Below, in pieces: positions 5,181-6,236 of a stretch of 6,236 nt of DNA (its first letter is position 1; the number at the start of each line of letters is the position of its first letter). The position numbers and the translations under genes were made by a program. The stretch comes from Chloroflexota bacterium. GTDB taxonomy: Bacteria > Chloroflexota > Anaerolineae > Thermoflexales > Thermoflexaceae. The stretch lies in assembly GCA_030550075.1 (NCBI GenBank), contig JAUQQB010000175.1, forward strand, positions 1 through 6,236, given 5' to 3'. Below the pieces are notes generated by a model. It was not told the DNA's origin. It saw nothing but the letters and a program-made list of their open reading frames with translations, and searched no databases.

Positions 5181-6131
5181 TTATCCAGCCGCGGAAGTCA
5201 GGGCCGGGTAGCCGCGGTGCTCCAGCTCGGCCAGGAACTTCTCTGCCTCCATCGCCGCCATGGCTCCGAACCCGGCCGAGGTAATGGCCTGCCGGAACCA
5301 TCGGTCGTGTACTTCGCCAGCGGCGAAGACGCCGGGAATGCTGGTGTGCAGTCGCTCGTTGACTTTGATGTAGCCCGCCTCGTCCATCTCCAGCTGTCCG
5401 CGGAACAGCGCCGTGTTAGGTTCATAACCAATGAAGATAAACACACCATCGGTGGGGAACTCCCACTCTTCCCCGGTCTTCACGTTCTTCAACCGCACCG
5501 CCCGCACCTTGCCGTCGCCCAGGATGGCGGTGACCACTGCATTCGTGATGAAGGCGACCTTCGGATGGCTCCGCGCGCGCTCCTGAAGGATGGGCTGGGC
5601 GCGGAATTGATCCCGCCGGTGGACGATGGTGACCTTCCGGGCGTAGCGGGTGAGGAACAGCCCTTCCTGGAAGGCGCTGTCGCCCCCGCCCACCACCACC
5701 ACTTCCTTATCGGTGAAGAAAAAGCCATCGCAGGTGGCGCACACGGAAACGCCCCGCCCCCAGAACGCCTGCTCGCCGGGGACGTTCAGGCGACGAGGGG
5801 TCGCCCCGGTGGCGATGATGACGGCCTTCGCCTCGTATTCCTCGCCATACGTGCGCACCCGGAAGGGGTGGCCTCGGAAATCGACCTCGATCGCCTCATC
5901 GAACTCGAAACGGGCGCCGAAGCGTTCGGCCTGCTGCTTCATGCGCTCGGCCAGCTCCGCGCCGCCGATGGGCTCCGGAAAGCCGGGGAAGTTCTCCACC
6001 ACATCCGTGGTAGCGATCTGACCGCCGATGCTGTTGCCGGTGATGATCAGCGGCGAGAGATTCGCCCGCGCGGCGTAAAGGGCCGCCGTTAACCCGGCCG
6101 GCCCGGCGCCCAGGATAATCAGGTTCTCCAT
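5181..6131 (-). CDS. trxB: Thioredoxin reductase (NADPH, low molecular weight)
   Basis: This FAD enzyme passes electrons from NADPH to thioredoxin, keeping cytosolic thiols reduced. Its 316 residues match the usual 310-320. In order: FAD-binding GAGPAGL (8-14), GGQ (37-39), ENFPGFP (46-52), ATGA (107-110), the redox disulfide CATC with Asp135 (131-135), the NADPH-fold GGGDSA (148-153), and HRRDQFRA (171-178), whose arginines normally select NADPH. The C-terminal FAD region reads VFAAGEVHD (268-276) and RQAITSAGFGAMAA (280-293). Two details differ from common versions: Glu273 where AAGD is usual, and Phe288 where a charged residue often stands. Both are probably tolerated variants. The start is backed by GGAGGGAA (6138-6145 on the - strand), with eight bases between GGAGGG and the ATG. 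No trxA is adjacent. Ferredoxin- or flavin-linked relatives are an alternative, but CATC plus HRRDxFRA supports TrxB. Confidence 0.93.
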   Translation of the reverse strand: MENLIILGAGPAGLTAALYAARANLSPLIITGNSIGGQIATTDVVENFPGFPEPIGGAELAERMKQQAERFGARFEFDEAIEVDFRGHPFRVRTYGEEYEAKAVIIATGATPRRLNVPGEQAFWGRGVSVCATCDGFFFTDKEVVVVGGGDSAFQEGLFLTRYARKVTIVHRRDQFRAQPILQERARSHPKVAFITNAVVTAILGDGKVRAVRLKNVKTGEEWEFPTDGVFIFIGYEPNTALFRGQLEMDEAGYIKVNERLHTSIPGVFAAGEVHDRWFRQAITSAGFGAMAAMEAEKFLAELEHRGYPALTSAAG

Positions 6132-6236
6132 GCGAGCTTCCCTCCGGAATAGGCTGGCAGCGCAATGCTCGGATGTTACCGCATTTTTTGATTCCAGTAG
6201 GACTTACACAGTTCGTTTCCCATGGGGGCTTTGGGG
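6132..6236 (-). promoter_or_regulatory. trxB upstream region
   Basis: Beyond the ribosome binding site this region holds no gene. I could not pick a convincing -35/-10 pair on the - strand; candidates such as TAACAT lack a partner at the right distance. The outermost 40 bases contain GTAGGACTTACACAG (6197-6211), discussed as a possible insertion-element end. Confidence 0.35.

Noticed and set aside
5157..6092. Long open frame on the + strand opposite trxB (311 codons)
   Set aside because: It lies wholly against trxB, runs through the trxB redox motifs in antisense and has a low-complexity composition with no recognisable domain.

Overview
The window looks like chromosomal DNA from a GC-rich, probably thermophilic bacterium. 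The long-form nucleotidylyltransferase, the NERD-like membrane protein and the small CxxC protein remind me of Chloroflexota (Anaerolineae/Thermoflexia-like). This assignment is inference from protein style, not from a search. I found no CRISPR array, tRNA, rRNA, complete mobile element or obvious defence system. Most of the content is housekeeping or conserved-hypothetical.

Layout, left to right. (1) 1-161 is a non-coding leader with a strong hairpin and the first copy of a dispersed repeat. (2) 162-1232 (+) encodes a long-form glucose-1-phosphate thymidylyltransferase (RmlA/StrD type) with a C-terminal left-handed beta-helix, closed by an intrinsic terminator-like hairpin at 1275-1307. (3) 1470-2093 (+) encodes an unrecognised 207-residue protein with two probable membrane helices and less GC-biased codons than its neighbours. 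(4) A leader with a bulged hairpin precedes 2257-3549 (+), a beta-ketoacyl-ACP synthase II (FabF) with its catalytic residues intact. (5) 3550-3918 is a 369-base gene-free stretch with two G-rich hairpins, a short palindrome and the second repeat copy. (6) 3919-4230 (+) encodes a 103-residue soluble protein with a CxxC pair, of unknown function. (7) 4336-5037 (+) encodes a two-helix membrane protein with a divergent NERD-like domain, preceded by a perfect TATAAT box. (8) A 16-bp perfect hairpin at 5100-5138 separates this gene from the convergent 5181-6131 (-), a low-molecular-weight thioredoxin reductase (TrxB). (9) 6132-6236 is the trxB upstream region; its far end may touch the terminus of an insertion element lying outside the window.

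The genes do not form an operon. Every intergenic gap exceeds 100 bases, several carry hairpins, and the functions differ: dTDP-sugar supply, fatty-acid elongation, thiol redox and unknown membrane or soluble proteins. The most notable unexplained signal is the repeat shared by the rmlA leader (about 85-152) and the gap before the CxxC gene (about 3781-3842). Its similarity continues weakly past the rmlA start codon.
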